A stretch of 64,000 nt of DNA from Periplaneta americana (Eukaryota; Arthropoda; Insecta; Blattodea; Blattidae). This document shows, one piece after another, positions 1-11,178 of this stretch. Below the pieces are notes generated by a model. It saw only the letters and a list, made by a program, of their open reading frames with translations. It ran no database searches and was not told the DNA's origin. Location: contig NC_091123.1 in assembly GCF_040183065.1 (NCBI RefSeq), positions 106,296,321 through 106,360,320 on the forward strand. Direction: 5' to 3'. The position numbers and the translations under genes were made by a program. How positions within the stretch are numbered: the first letter of the stretch is position 1; each line of letters begins with the position of its first letter.

Positions 1-948
1 CCGATCAAAATTGAGTTTGAAACGGATTCATACTGTATGAAATGTCCTACATCGATCTACAGTCTCTATTCTGTTCTAACTCCGTTGCATCCCTGTTAAA
101 ACTGCGGTCGAAATCGAGTGTTTGTTTCATAATCCATTCAGTCCACCGCTCCAGTCGGAACAAACCCCGTTAAGTCAACAGTCTCAGACTTCTGTTTATT
201 CTGCAGCCACATAATATTAATAATTTTATTAGTTCATTGTTGCAGCTGCATCTGCTGCTGGAGGCATATCAATGTTACTGCAATGGCATCATTGTTGATG
301 TATAAATTACACATTTTTAATAACTTAAGCAGGCGAATAAAATTGTATTCGTAGAAAATAAGTCAGTCTCACAGTAGTGTTCTAGTAGTAGGTGCCATGG
401 AGGGAAGTATGTCTGTCTTAGAGGGATCTCTAAGGTCCAGAAAGAGGAAATTAATGACGGAGACAATGTGAAAAACAGAATGTGAAGCCAGGTATAATAT
501 TTAATATTAAATCTCCACTGTAAATTAAGTGAAAATAATGTGGTCCTGAGTTAAACTGTTCATATAAATGTCATGGATGTACGACTCCACAATTTTATTC
601 TAGATATTATAATGATAAGGATCACGGTCTCATGGAATTTGAACCTCCCGGTAATCACAAGGAAGGGCGCTTCAAATGCTTGCTGTTCGATCTCTGTATG
701 TAGTTTTATAAAGCCAAGAAAAAGGGTTTATGCACGTCACAACAAAGTGAAATAAGACAGGCTTCTTGCTTCATTGATGTCTGTTTAATCCACGAAGAGG
801 CGACGTCAACGAAAACACGATTTCGGAAAATTGAACAGTCTTGTTGTAAATTGTATAGTAAGAGGGTTTTTGAATGTAGTCATCATGTTCATGATAGCGT
901 ACATAATAATTTATGCATTTGTAAGTGTCTCAAAAATATTATTTCCGA
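1..948. other. No recognised gene; AT-rich DNA
   Basis: Nothing here resembles a known gene. A short open stretch from the ATG near 398 reads MEGSMSVLEGSLRSRKRKL and stops after about 24 residues; no homology is recognised. The word GGAACAAA..CGTTAAGTC near 158-176 recurs at 8691-8711 and inverted near 8890-8912. Confidence 0.5.
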
Positions 949-1062
949 CCTGAGTAGCACATTGGTAGCGTACTCGCCAGTAAACTCAAAGGTTGCGTGG
1001 TCAAACCCGACCCAGGTGGTGGATTTTAAGTTTCTAAAATCCACAGCACATCAAAGATATTA
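949..1062 (+). repeat. tRNA-like SINE head fragment
   Basis: An A-box-like GTAGCACATTGGTAGCG and a B-box-like GGTCAAACCC are spaced as in a tRNA. They are followed by a small hairpin (GTGGATTTTAAG / CTAAAATCCAC). The arms pair too poorly for a working tRNA gene, so a SINE head or tRNA pseudogene is more likely. Confidence 0.4.
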
Positions 1063-1331
1063 CCCTAAAGATACTCAATTCAATGTCACTTTGGTCACTA
1101 TTCCCGACCTTTTCTTCTTTTAACTTGAGTAATTCTTAACTCATAAGTTGACTAATTTTAAGGCTCTTTGTTATTTGTAAAGTTGAAATATTTAATTGAT
1201 ACATAAGTAGGCTTAATTGTAACACCTAATATAGAACGTGTTTACATATTTTAACAAGGACTAGGCTAAATTATTAATAGCACATTTCAATATAAATACT
1301 ATTGTTGGTTAAGAAATTGCGTGTGTTAAAT

Positions 1332-1668
1332 AACATAAATAGTGAAGTTGCATCAAGACTGAAATATAAGTGCAGTGAAGTGACGTATCGTGTAGATTAA
1401 CGTCGACAAGTGTTGTACCGGTATAGTGAAGTGATAAAGTGTAGTGTTGGTCCATTGAAATATTGTAGTGTGGTGATACTTCAAAGTAGAAATAATTTAA
1501 AACATAAATAGTGAAGTTTCATCTAGACCGAAATATAAGTGCAGTGACGTGTCATGTAGTTTCAACGTCGAAAAGTGTAGTATAGTGAAGTGATAAAGTG
1601 TAGTGTTGGCCTATTGAAATATTATAGTGTGGTGATACTAAAGGGTAGAAATAACCTAAAACTAATAT
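1332..1668 (+). repeat. Tandemly duplicated 5' UTR block of the LINE (about 169 bp x 2)
   Basis: AACATAAATAGTGAAGTT occurs at 1332 and 1501. The following text (GAAATATAAGTGCAGTGA, then TATAGTGAAGTGATAAAGTG, then GAAATATT.TAGTGTGGTG) repeats in the same order with scattered mismatches. The two copies lie just upstream of ORF1, as promoter monomers do in some LINEs. Confidence 0.8.
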
Positions 1669-1734
1669 ACGTAAGTACATTAAATTGAAAAGTGAGTGAA
1701 ATTGAATTTGTAAATAAGGTACAGTATATACATA

Positions 1735-2792
1735 ATGTGTGCTATGGCTGCTCTGTCTGGAAACTGTCGTGGTTGTAGAAGGATTGTAGTGAAAGGATTG
1801 GTATGTAATAATTGTAATTTCTGTTTTCATTGGAAATGTATAGATATAGATCCTGATAAGTTTGTTGACAAAGGTAGTTGGGAATGTAGTGATTGTATAT
1901 ATGATAGAAAGATGCGCGATCAACTGGAGAGAATCAGAGCCCTGGAATTGGAATTAGATGAGGCAAAGTGTGAAATTAATAAATTGAGAGCTTTGAAGGA
2001 TAGCATTAGTGTTTCGAATAAAGGGAGATCTCACACTTGGATGAAACCGAAGAATTCCAAATCTAGGAGTAGACGTTTCTCTGCGGATGATGCTGCATCA
2101 ATCAAACTGACCAACAAATTCAGTGCTCTTCAAGCAATGAATGTTGATCAGGAGAACTCAGACCCAGTATCGACATTAGTAAAGGTAAGTCAGAAAACAG
2201 ATAAGGTTAATGATTGTAGGAGTAAAGTATTGATTTTAGGAAGCAGCCATGCAAGAGGTATTTCCTCACTTTTGAAGTCGAAACTGGGCGATGAGTTTGA
2301 AGTATCTAGTGTATGTAAGCCTAATGCTCCTCTCAAGAATGTTGTTGAGGATATGATGAAATTGAGTTCAGATTTTTCTAAGAGGGATCATGTAGTTATA
2401 GTGGGTGGGCCAGGTAATAGTATTAATAACGATTGTAACTATTCTATTGAGAAAGATGTCAACAACATAATTAAGATGAGCAGCCATACCAATGTGGGAT
2501 TTCTCAGTCTTTTCAGCAGGTACGACAAGCCGTATCTTCACAGGAGGGTGCGGAGTGTGAATATGCGCTTGAGCGGGCTCTGATGAGACCTGGGGCATCA
2601 CACATTGGTTTGATAGATGTAAGCCCTATAAGAAGGTATGAATATACGTCACATGGCCTGCATCTGAATGGTAGAGGCAAGGAGCACCTTTCGGTTCTTA
2701 TTGCTAATAGCATCAGAGGCAGCCATGTTAAAAAGCAGAATTGTAATATTCCTGTGTTAGTTAATGCTAGGGCTTCTCCTTTTTTAGGTTAA
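1735..2792 (+). pseudogene. LINE ORF1 protein: PHD finger, coiled coil, SGNH/esterase-like domain (frameshifted)
   Basis: ORF1 proteins of CR1-group LINEs are thought to bind or chaperone the element RNA. The ATG at 1735 opens 282 codons. Residues 11-54 form a C4HC3 PHD finger (C11, C14, C24, C27, H32, C35, C51, C54). Residues about 58-90 are charged and heptad-like, suggesting a coiled coil. From about 165 an SGNH-hydrolase-like domain begins (VLILGSSHARGI, then VIVGGPGNS as the G-x-N block). The frame is lost between about 2540 and 2583; the next frame then carries the domain end (HGLHLNGRGKEHL) to a stop at 2790-2792. In the second frame the codons before 2583 read EYALERAL, so one indel explains the break. 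It ends about 20 bp before the ORF2 open frame. Confidence 0.85.
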
Positions 2793-2812
2793 ACCTCCCA
2801 CCAGTAAGGTGT

Positions 2813-5702
2813 TTGAAACAAGTTCAACTAAATTGTAAATGCTCTGATGTTTCTAGTAATGAACACAGTAACTTCACTATTTTTCATCAAAATATTAGGG
2901 GATTAAAACAAAAAACTGATGAACTGATCACTTCTTTAGCAACTCAAAAGCATAAACCTCAGATATTGTGTATAACTGAACATCATATGAAGCAACAGGA
3001 AATACTACAACTGTCTTTACATGGATATGTATTAGGTTCTCATTTCTGTAGACATGTCTTCCAAAAAGGGGGTGCCTGTATTTTTATCAGAGAGGATCTA
3101 TTATTTAGTAAAATTGATATATCTGATTTTTGCCTTGAACAAGATATTGAAATCTGTGGAATACAAATTGGTTATGAGATATCAAATTTAATTATCTTAT
3201 GTGTTTATAGAGCGCCAATGGGAGATTATAAGAAATTTACAACTAACTTAGATTCATTATTGAAAAGACTTTATAAACCACATACCGAACTTGTAATCTG
3301 TGGTGACATAAACATAGATTATCTATCAGAAAGCTCACGTAAAAGAAAATTAAACTCACTTCTTGAAACTTATAATCTTAGTCACACAGTAAGTTTTCCA
3401 ACCAGAACACAAGCTGGAAGTAGTACTGCCATTGATAATATATTTATAGATAAAAGTAGATTGAATTCCTATTCAACAGTACCATTAGTCAATGGCCTGT
3501 CTGATCACGATACACAAATTCTAAGTGTTTTCAATATGAGTGAAAAATTCCAAAGTGTTAATCTAAAAATAAAAAAAAGGATTATAAATGCTGAATCTCT
3601 TCATCATTTAAATACATGTCTACAAAATGAATCTTGGGAAAATGTATATAGTACCGATACCATTGATATTAATACTAAATTTAATGCATTTTTCACTACA
3701 TTTACGAATTATTTCAATGAATGTTTTCCAGTCAAGGTGGTGAAAAAATGTAAAAGTAAAAACATGTGGGTAACTCAGGGAATTAAAATATTATGTGCTA
3801 GAAAAAGGAATCTATATTTAATGAGTAGGAATAGTGATGATCCTCATGTTCTTAATTACTACAAGAATTACTGTAAAACTTTGACAAAAGTTATAAAAGA
3901 TGCAAAGAAAATGTATCTGAATGAAAAAATACAAAATTCAGATAATAAGATTAAAACTATTTGGGATATTATTAAAAATGAAACTAATCGATATTCAAAG
4001 AGTGAAAATATTACTTGCATTAAAATCAATGATAGTAAAATAGATAACCCAAAATCAATTGCAAATCATTTTAACGACTTCTATATAAATATTATTCAGA
4101 ACTTAAACATTCAAGATTGTGCAGAAGATGCTGCACTTGGTTACCTAACTGATGCATTTAACACTGAGTTTTAGGTCTCAAATTTATTCCCACTACCGCA
4201 GCAGATATCATGCATGTGATAAAACAACTAAAAACAAAATATTCCTCTGGATATGATGAAATTCCAAGTAAAGTTCTGAAAGCTTGTTCTGAAATATTAT
4301 CCCCTCCGTTAAGCTATCTATGCAATTTGTCAATGCAATGTGGTATTTTTCCAGAAAGACTCAAATATTCAATAGTAAAACCAATATACAAAAAGGGAGA
4401 TAAATGTACTATTGCTAATTACAGACCCATATCATTATTAACAACATTTTCAAAAGTGTTTGAGAAAGTTATGTATAATAGATTATATCATTACCTGGAG
4501 TCCAACAATATATTAGTTTTAGAACAGTTTGGATTTAGAAAACAAAAATCGACAGAGAATGCTGCTTTTAGTTTGGTGGATGAAATACTAAATTCATTAA
4601 ATTCGAAACTACATGTAGGTGGGATTTTTTGTGACTTGGCTAAAGCATTTGATTGTGTAGACCATAGTATATTAGTAAAAAAATTGAAGTTTTATGGTAT
4701 TAAAGATGAGATGTTGGGTTGGTTTACATCGTACTTATCAAATAGAAAACAAAAAGTAGAAATAAATGTACCAAAGGTGTTCCGCAGGGGTCAATTTTAG
4801 GTCCATTGTTGTTTCTAGTTTATATTAATGATTTAGCCTTGACCATAAACAAGTCATCCCGTGTAATTTTATTTGCAGATGATACAAGTGTAATTATTTC
4901 AAGCAAACAATACGATCATTTTATAAACATTTCTAATACAGTGCTGAATCTAATGAATGAATGGTTCCATGCAAATAAACTAGCACTTAATGTTGATAAA
5001 ACCAGTGCAGTCAAATTTAGTACACACAATAGTGCTCAGGTTTCCTACAGTATTCGATTAAATGGAACTCATCTCAAAGAATCTATAAGCACAAAGTTTC
5101 TTGGTTTAGAATTGGATAATCACTTGAACTGGAAAACGCATATAGAATGTATTACTCGTAAATTGAGCTCTGCCTGTTATGCATTAAGATCCTTATCTAC
5201 TATTGGTGATATAAACTTACTTAAAATGTCATACTTTGCATATTTTCACTCTGTAATGAAATATGGATTAATATTCTGGGGTAACTCGTCTGAAGCTAAA
5301 CACGTTTTTGTTTTACAAAAGAAAGCCATAAGAATAATGGCCGGTGTGCATAAAAGGACCTCATGTAAAAATATTTTCCGAAACTTAGAAATCTTGACTT
5401 TACCTTGTGAATACATTCTTTCCCTAATGATGCTGTATATTAAGAACCAAGATAAATTCAGTACTAATCAAGACATTCATCATTTTAATACAAGACATAA
5501 ATCAGATCTTCATCTACCCTCTGTTAGTCTAAGCTGTTTTAAAAAAGGAGTTCGCTATTCATGTATAACAGTCTTCAATGCACTGCCTAATTATCTTAAA
5601 GATTTGAAGAACAACGAGAAAAGGTTCAGAAAAGAATTAACCAAATTTCTACATACTCATACCTTCTACACAATTGATGAATTGTTTATGCTTGTGAATT
5701 GA
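2813..5702 (+). pseudogene. LINE ORF2 polyprotein: endonuclease plus reverse transcriptase (two frameshifts)
   Basis: ORF2 would nick the target and prime cDNA synthesis from the element RNA. The first frame (2813-4174) holds a full endonuclease: HQNIRGL, ITEHHM, CGDINIDYL and the catalytic GLSDHDTQ. A +/-1 shift near 4174-4200 leads to the RT palm (4210-4800) with YRPISLL, EQFGFRKQKST and DLAKAFDCVDHSILVKKL. A second one-base shift inside the GVPQGSILGP motif near 4774 moves to 4806-5702, with LFADDTSV and a C-terminal region typical of CR1/jockey RTs (HHFNTRHKSDL, FNALPNYLKDL). The opening codon shown is TTG and no stop precedes it closely, so the true start is undecided. A decayed second copy lies at 34990-35833. 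Confidence 0.9.
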
Positions 5703-6440
5703 ATTATTCTACTTAAATGACATGTACAATTTTATATAGCTCAACTAAAATATGTTTTTATATTGACTTAATCTGTTTACTATGTATTGTATTTTTTGTT
5801 TAGCATAACTGATGAATTGTATGTACTGTAAATTGAATAGTATACTGTATAGGTCAACTGATGAATTGTTTAAGCTTATAAATTGAATTAATCTGCTTCA
5901 TATGAATTGTATAGCTTAACGAAAATAAGTTTGTAAATTGAACTAATTTGATTGTATATGTTTGTATAGTTTGGCTGATGAATTGTATATGTTCTTAAAA
6001 TGATTACTAGTCTGTGTAGCTCTACTGATGAATTGTATATAGACCTACTGTAAATTGAATGGTAATATGTATAGCTCAACTGATGAATTGTTTATGATTA
6101 TAAATTGAATTAATCTACTTGATATTAATTGCACAAATTTGTATAGCTTAATGAAAGTATGCTACTTTGTATTGTATATATTTGTATAGTTTTGGCCGAT
6201 GAATTGTATATGCTTTAAATTGAATAGTAATCTATATAGCTCTACTGATATTGTTTGTGTTTGTAATTTGAAGTAGTTTGCATGATATGTATTATCAATT
6301 TCTGTATATCATAACTGGTTGAATTGTTTATGCCTTAAATTTAATTAAATTGTTTTGTATTATAATATAGCTCAACTTATGAATGATCGTTTGCGTTTGT
6401 AAATTTAATAATCTGATTGGCTATGTATTGTATACTTTTA
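5660..6440 (+). repeat. Degenerate tandem repeats in the LINE 3' UTR
   Basis: Variants of CTGATGAATTGTwTATG..TAAATTGAAT recur near 5677, 5811, 5860, 5974, 6027, 6081, 6198, 6245 and 6317. The spacings are mostly about 50 bp or about 115 bp. The first unit overlaps the last ORF2 codons and stop, so the array seems to have grown from the ORF2/3' UTR junction. Confidence 0.75.
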
Positions 6441-6443
6441 GTA

Positions 6444-6750
6444 GAGCCATCGATGTAGCTCAGTCGGCAGACTCGCCGGGCCGCTGATCCGGAGCTGCGT
6501 TCGGGCTTGGGTTGGATCCCCCTTTGGACTTTGGTTTCTTCGGAGGTTTTCCCCAGCCGTGGGACTGAAGCCGGATGGTCTATGGCGAGTCCTTGGCATC
6601 AACCCCTTTGATTTGATTACCCCCTTTGATTTGATTACCTGGTTGGGTTTTTCCGAGGTTTCCCCCACCGAAAAGGCAAATGCCGGGTAATATTTTGGCG
6701 AATCCTCGGACCTCATCTCATCTCACTACATCTCGCCAAAATGTAAAAAA
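6444..6750 (+). repeat. tRNA-derived SINE (family 1) inside the LINE 3' UTR
   Basis: The head GATGTAGCTCAGTCGGC is A-box-like and the region TCGGGCTTGGGTTGGATCC is B-box-like. The body reads GATTACCTGGTTGGGTTTTT then CGAGGTTTCCCCCACCG, and the 3' part GGCAAATGCCGGGTAAT then CTCATCTC. It carries an internal duplication of CCCCTTTGATTTGATTA. Related copies lie at 9755-9884 and 12450-12710. Confidence 0.85.
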
Positions 6751-6913
6751 ATTGTACAAAATTGTAAAAATTGTAGAAAATTACTAAATTGTAAAATTAT
6801 AAAAATTTGTAAAAATTGTAATTGTAATATTGTAAAATGTTGACATGTTCCACATCTTAAAGCTTCATTGCTCATGTAAGATCTATGGAATAAAATAAAT
6901 GAATGAATGAATG
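6751..6913 (+). mobile_element. LINE 3' terminus and TGAATG tail
   Basis: TTGTAAAAATTG-type low-complexity sequence is followed by CATGTAAGATCTATGGAATA and an (AATG)n tail. This is the terminal segment separated from the rest of the LINE by the SINE. Just after it lies a short hairpin (CTTGGTTAT..ATAACCAAG, about 6925-6950). Confidence 0.75.
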
Positions 6914-6993
6914 ATTGTTACACTTGGTTATGTCGCGATATAACCAAGTTTTTAGAGCGACTATAATCAGATTAAAAAATTTTATTATTTTTC

Positions 6994-7044
<51 letters not shown>
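6994..7044 (+). repeat. (ATT)n microsatellite
   Basis: About 50 bp of uninterrupted ATT/TTA repeats separates the LINE tail from the DUF7869-like pseudogene. Confidence 0.95.
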
Positions 7045-7045
<1 letters not shown>

Positions 7046-8393
7046 GGTGCCAATAATGAGGAGATTCCAATCTGTTCATTCTTTCGTGCTCTCTTCGGTA
7101 TCGGTCAATGTCGACTGAACACTATATCATCCAATACACTGGCTGGAAGGCCCACTAAGGAAAGATGGGGTGACGATCGTAGGTCAAAGCGATCTCATAA
7201 AAGAGACGATCTGTTATTACATTTATATCAAGCTTGAAAGCATGCGAAAGCCACTACTCTCTCGGAAGAAGTAAGAGATTGTACCTTCTTTCAAATCTCA
7301 GTATAAGCAAACTACACAAAATTTATAATTCCAGTGTCAGACTCTTTGAAAGTAAAATGGTGGTTCTTTTACAACATCTTTTCCACTGAATTCAACTTGG
7401 GGTTTGGTACACCTACTACCGACATATAGATATTGTGCAAGAATGAATCATGGAGTGTAATCCTCTGTCAGCGGTAAAAAAAAGAAAGAAACTCGTGCTG
7501 CACTCATCGTCCACAAAATCAGAGCAAAGAAATTCTACAAAATGTTGAAAGAAACTCCAAAAAATTCTGACACACTTTCGATTTACAAGAGGTTCAGCCG
7601 TGGCCGAAACTATCAATAAGTGAGGTCTTTATGTTAGACATATTAGATTCTACGTATTCTGTATTACAGATGTTGAGAACAAATTCCCTAACTTTTATTG
7701 CTGAACTGAAAATAAGGCAAGCCGAGGAGTAAAAGAAGTAGCTTCAGCTGTTACAAATTTTCTTAGCAGACAGAATTTTGATGAAGCTGTCTTCATTAAA
7801 AGGCTAGTTCCAGACAAGTGTGGAGGCCAAAATCGAAATTCCATTCTTGTACATGCTCTCTAGTGGTAGCTTCTGCAAAAAATCACCGCAATCTGTGAAA
7901 GACATATGTATGATTTTTCCTGGTCGAGGCCATTCATATCCTCCCAACAGGTAGGGCGTTTGACATAATAGAAAAAGCATTGCGAAGGCATTCTGAAATA
8001 TTTATGCCTAAAGACTACCACAATTTCTGTCGTAATGTGGACAAAGTTTCCGTTCTGGGGATAGATTAGAAAGTTCAGGATTTCAATGCATTTACCTCCA
8101 AAGTTCATAAGTTGGAAGGGATCAGTACTATGAAAACGATACATTTGATGAAGAAAATAAAGGCAGGTAAAACGAATGGAAATGTAGCAATGAATGTGTC
8201 ATATCGACTTGATTATCATAGACGTTCGAAATCATTGTTAGAGAGAGGTTGTCATGTGAAAGATATAACTCAGCCCTTGAACATGCCAGTTTGCCCAGGT
8301 AATGTGAAAACTGTAAAGAAGGCTGATGTGGACAGTTTGTTGAAACAAAGATTTGGAAATGAGTGGAGGAACATGCCAAAACTACAGTTTTAA
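7046..8393 (+). pseudogene. Decayed DUF7869-like gene
   Basis: Reading across frames gives a sequence of motifs in the order I recall for insect DUF7869 proteins: FFRALFGIGQ near the start, then YNIFSTEFNLGFGTPTTDI (about 7365-7425), PDKCGGQNRNS (about 7810-7842), GHSYPPNR (about 7930-7955), DIIEKALRRHSEIFMPKDY (about 7965-8020), then the C-terminal open part at 8112-8393 with VSYRLDYHRRSKSLLERG and KADVDSLLKQRFG. In-frame stops (for example after HAL near 7860, and at GID-stop near 8068) and frameshifts break it. The family is multicopy in insects and its biochemical role is not known to me. The family assignment is from recalled motifs, not a search. Confidence 0.6.
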
Positions 8394-8673
8394 GCAAACA
8401 TTGTTGATTATAAGAAAAATGGTACGGAATGAAGAGGAAAATGAAATATGTGATTGTCTTGATAAGGAAGAAGGTTTTGGAATGATATACCGGTAGCATT
8501 TTCTTTTGTGTTTTGATTTGCTTGTGAACATGACTAAAGCATAATACTCATAAATTTTGGACCATTAATTCATTAACAATCACTGTCACATGTACTGGTA
8601 CGAGTTAATTTTGATTAAGTAAACTTGATTTCCTAAAGTACATATTTGTATTTCGTTAGCTTCCGTTTCTAAA

Positions 8674-8915
8674 ACCGTTTTGTCCACCCGTATGGAACAA
8701 AACAAGTTAAGTCCATCCGATTTTTTTTTTTTAAGTTGCCATTATTCCTAATTTAGATGCAACTGATTTTCAGCGCTAGTCATTTTGTTATCAAGAAAGA
8801 GTCCTTTTTACAACAGTGGTTTCTTTTAATTTTTTCATGCACAAGTTTAAGCGGTAGAAGTTTTTCGTCTTTTCTGAAAATTTATGATTTGTGGACTTAA
8901 CGGGTTTTGTTTCGG
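8674..8915. repeat. Short inverted repeat with the GTTAAGTCCA motif
   Basis: GGAACAAAACAAGTTAAGTC at about 8692 is repeated in inverse orientation as GGACTTAACGGGTTTTGTTT at about 8892. The arms are about 22 bp and about 200 bp apart. It may be the ends of a small MITE or a feature of the neighbouring DUF7869-like unit. Confidence 0.35.
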
Positions 8916-9609
8916 AGCTCCTCATTTATTCTCTTACTTAGTGCCCGTGCCTCACTTCCTGAGCTGTTTCTTTGCGGGGCGAGACGCAGAGGGACAGGGT
9001 AGGAGGAGCTGCGTACCGCATGTGCCTACTACCCTACGTTCAACACATCGGCCTTTTCAGGATTCCTTTCGTCAGCTATGGAGCAAGATCAGCCATTGAC
9101 AAGCGAATGTATAGGCTGTCCCCTCACGAAACAGATTATGTCCCCATCAATTCCTGTAACTAAACACTAATACCAGTTGTAGACTACAGTCTCTACAAGA
9201 CATTATAGACATAATCGCGATTACGCTTATCACGTGTACACATCCGTAAACTCTTTCCTCAATGGCAGTGTTTCTCAAACTTTTTCCACCGCGAAACCCC
9301 TTTTAATCTAAAGTGTAACTGCGGAATCCTTGTAATATTTTATTAGTGTTTAAATTAACAGACAAGTGAAAACTAGTATCTCAATAATTCTGGTCAGTGG
9401 GACGAATGTATTAGCTTTTTAAGCCTGCAATCTGGTTTTATGGCGGAAAGTTGTAGTCTCATTTCTATTGTACTTCTGCATTTTGTCTTTTCGATATTTT
9501 GTTTTAGTGAACAGATGCGCAGAGAATCCAGTGATGAAAGTGATAAATATTACGGGCATTTTCCGTTTTAGATGTTCATTAAACATATTATTATTACGCA
9601 TATTCTTGG

Positions 9610-9610
<1 letters not shown>
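8916..9610. other. No gene recognised; possible hAT end at 9263-9310
   Basis: The stretch has no supported gene. CAGTGTTTCTCAAACTTTTT at about 9269 followed by CCGCGAAACCCC resembles the start of many hAT elements, but no matching second end was found. Confidence 0.35.

Positions 9611-9670
<60 letters not shown>
9611..9670 (+). repeat. (ATT)n microsatellite
   Basis: About 60 bp of TTA/ATT repeats with a single interruption. Confidence 0.95.
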
Positions 9671-9671
<1 letters not shown>

Positions 9672-9754
9672 CATCATCGGTGGTTTCATGTTATTATTGA
9701 TTCATATTTCCGTAACATTTATATATTTTTATAATATCCACTAAGTATAAAATA

Positions 9755-9884
9755 GCCACCGGAGCAGTCCAGTCGGCTAAAGCGTTTGCCTATCGATCCA
9801 GAGTTGCACTCGGGCGCGGTCCGATTCCCGCTTGGGCTGATTACCTGGTTGGGTTTTTTCCCCGAGGTTTTCCCCAACCGTAAG
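9755..9884 (+). repeat. SINE family 1, 3' truncated
   Basis: The tRNA-like head (GGAGCAGTCCAGTCGGC and GGTCCGATTCCCGC) and body (GATTACCTGGTTGGG, GAGGTTTTCCCCAACCGTAA) match the copies at 6444 and 12450. It breaks off at CCGTAAG, exactly where the 3' end of the minus-strand RTE element begins. Confidence 0.8.
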
Positions 9885-11178
9885 TACTTACTTACAAATG
9901 GCTTTTAAGGAACCCGAAGGTTCATTGCCGCCCTCACATAAGCCCGCCATCGGTCCCTATCCTGTGCAAGATTAATCCAGTCTCTATCATCATACCCAAC
10001 CTCCCTTAAATCCATTTTAATATTATCCTCCCATCTACGTCTCGGCCTCCCTAAAGGTCTTTTTCCCTCCGGTCTCCCAACTAACACTCTATATACATTT
10101 CTGGATTCGCCCATACGTGCTACATGCCCTGCTCATCTCAAACGTCTGGATTTAATGTTCCTAATTATGTCAGGTGAAGAATACAATGCGTGCAGTTCTG
10201 CGTTGTGCAACTTTCTCCATCCTCCCGTAACTTCATCCCGCTTAGCCCCAAATATTTTCCTAAGCACCTTATTCTCAAAAACCTTAACCTATGTTCCTCT
10301 CTCAGAGTGAGAGTCCAATTTTCACAACCATACAGAACAACCGGTAATATAACTGTTTTATAAATTCTAACTTTCAGATTTTTGGACAGCAGACTGGATG
10401 ATAAGAGCTTCTCAACCGAATAATAACACGCATTTCCCATATTTATTCTGCGTTTAATTTCCTCCCGAGTGTCATTTATATTTGTTACTGTTGCTCCAAG
10501 ATATTTGAATTTTTCCACCTCTTCGAATGATAAATCTCCAATTTTTATATTTACATTTCGTACAATATTCTGGTCACGAGACATAATCATATACTTTGTC
10601 TTTTCGGGATTTACTTCCAAACCGATCGCTTTACTTGCTTCCAGTAAAATTCCCGTGTTTTCCCTAATCGTTTGTGGATTTTCTCCTAACATATTCACGT
10701 CATCCGCATAGACAAGAAGCAAACCCTGCCTGTTATCCTGAACTTTCCTAATGGCATATTCTAGAGCGAAGTTAAAAAGTAAAGGTGGTAGTGCATCTCT
10801 CTGCTTTAGCCCGCAGTGAATTGGAAAAGCATCAGATAGAAACCGACCTATACGGACTCTGCTGTATGTTTCACTGAGACACATTTTAATTAATCGAACT
10901 AGTTTCTTGGGAATACCAAATTCAATAAGAATATCATATAATACTTCCCTCTTAACCAAGTCATATGCCTTTTTGAAATCTATGAATAACTGATGTACTG
11001 TACCCTTATACTCCCATTTTTTTCTCCATTATCTGTCGAATACAAAAAATCTTATCAATAGTCGATCTATTACGCCGAAAACCGCACTGATGATCCCCAA
11101 TAATTTCATCTACGTACGGAGTTAATCTTCTCAAAAGAATATTGGACAAAATTTTGTACGACGTCAACAAAAGTGATA
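9885..11178 (-). mobile_element. RTE-like LINE, 5' truncated
   Basis: On the minus strand the RT runs from ILSNILLRRLTPYVDEI (about 11160) through [31 protein letters not shown] and [13 protein letters not shown] to the C-terminal GRPEGKRPLGRPRRRWEDN (9905-10114), then the 3' end with a TAAG/TTAC tail at 9885-9900. An RT with YADD and no RNase H fits RTE; I recall this family as very abundant in Periplaneta. Related copies lie at 55010-55850 and 60010-60470. The 5' half including the endonuclease is missing. Confidence 0.85.
10165..10959 (-). pseudogene. RTE-like reverse transcriptase, C-terminal two thirds
   Basis: This is a continuous 264-codon frame. It keeps the fingers/palm end ([18 protein letters not shown], where a G in the usual QGD position is R), the YADD catalytic box ([11 protein letters not shown]), thumb ([10 protein letters not shown]) and the YGCENWTL region. 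Just downstream the frame is lost near 10190-10300 ([14 protein letters not shown] in place of the intact [12 protein letters not shown] of the copy near 55540) and the final part resumes at 10114-9905. Product: fragment of the element's RT, not expected to be active. Confidence 0.85.

Larger units (their letters stand above)
1332..6913 (+). mobile_element. CR1/jockey-group non-LTR retrotransposon, nearly full length
   Basis: The order is 5' UTR with a tandem block, ORF1 (PHD plus SGNH-like), ORF2 (apurinic-type endonuclease plus RT), long 3' UTR and an end in GGAATAAAATAAATGAATGAATG. A 3' end of short TGAA/ATGA repeats instead of poly-A is typical of CR1/L2-group elements, and ORF1 with PHD plus esterase is known from CR1-group LINEs. 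At least one ORF1 and two ORF2 frameshifts make the copy inactive. A SINE has inserted into the 3' UTR. The exact 5' end is uncertain and no target duplication was identified. The clade name is inference from domain layout and tail. Confidence 0.85.

Noticed and set aside
6438..6716. 92-codon minus-strand frame
   Set aside because: Translation of a SINE in antisense.
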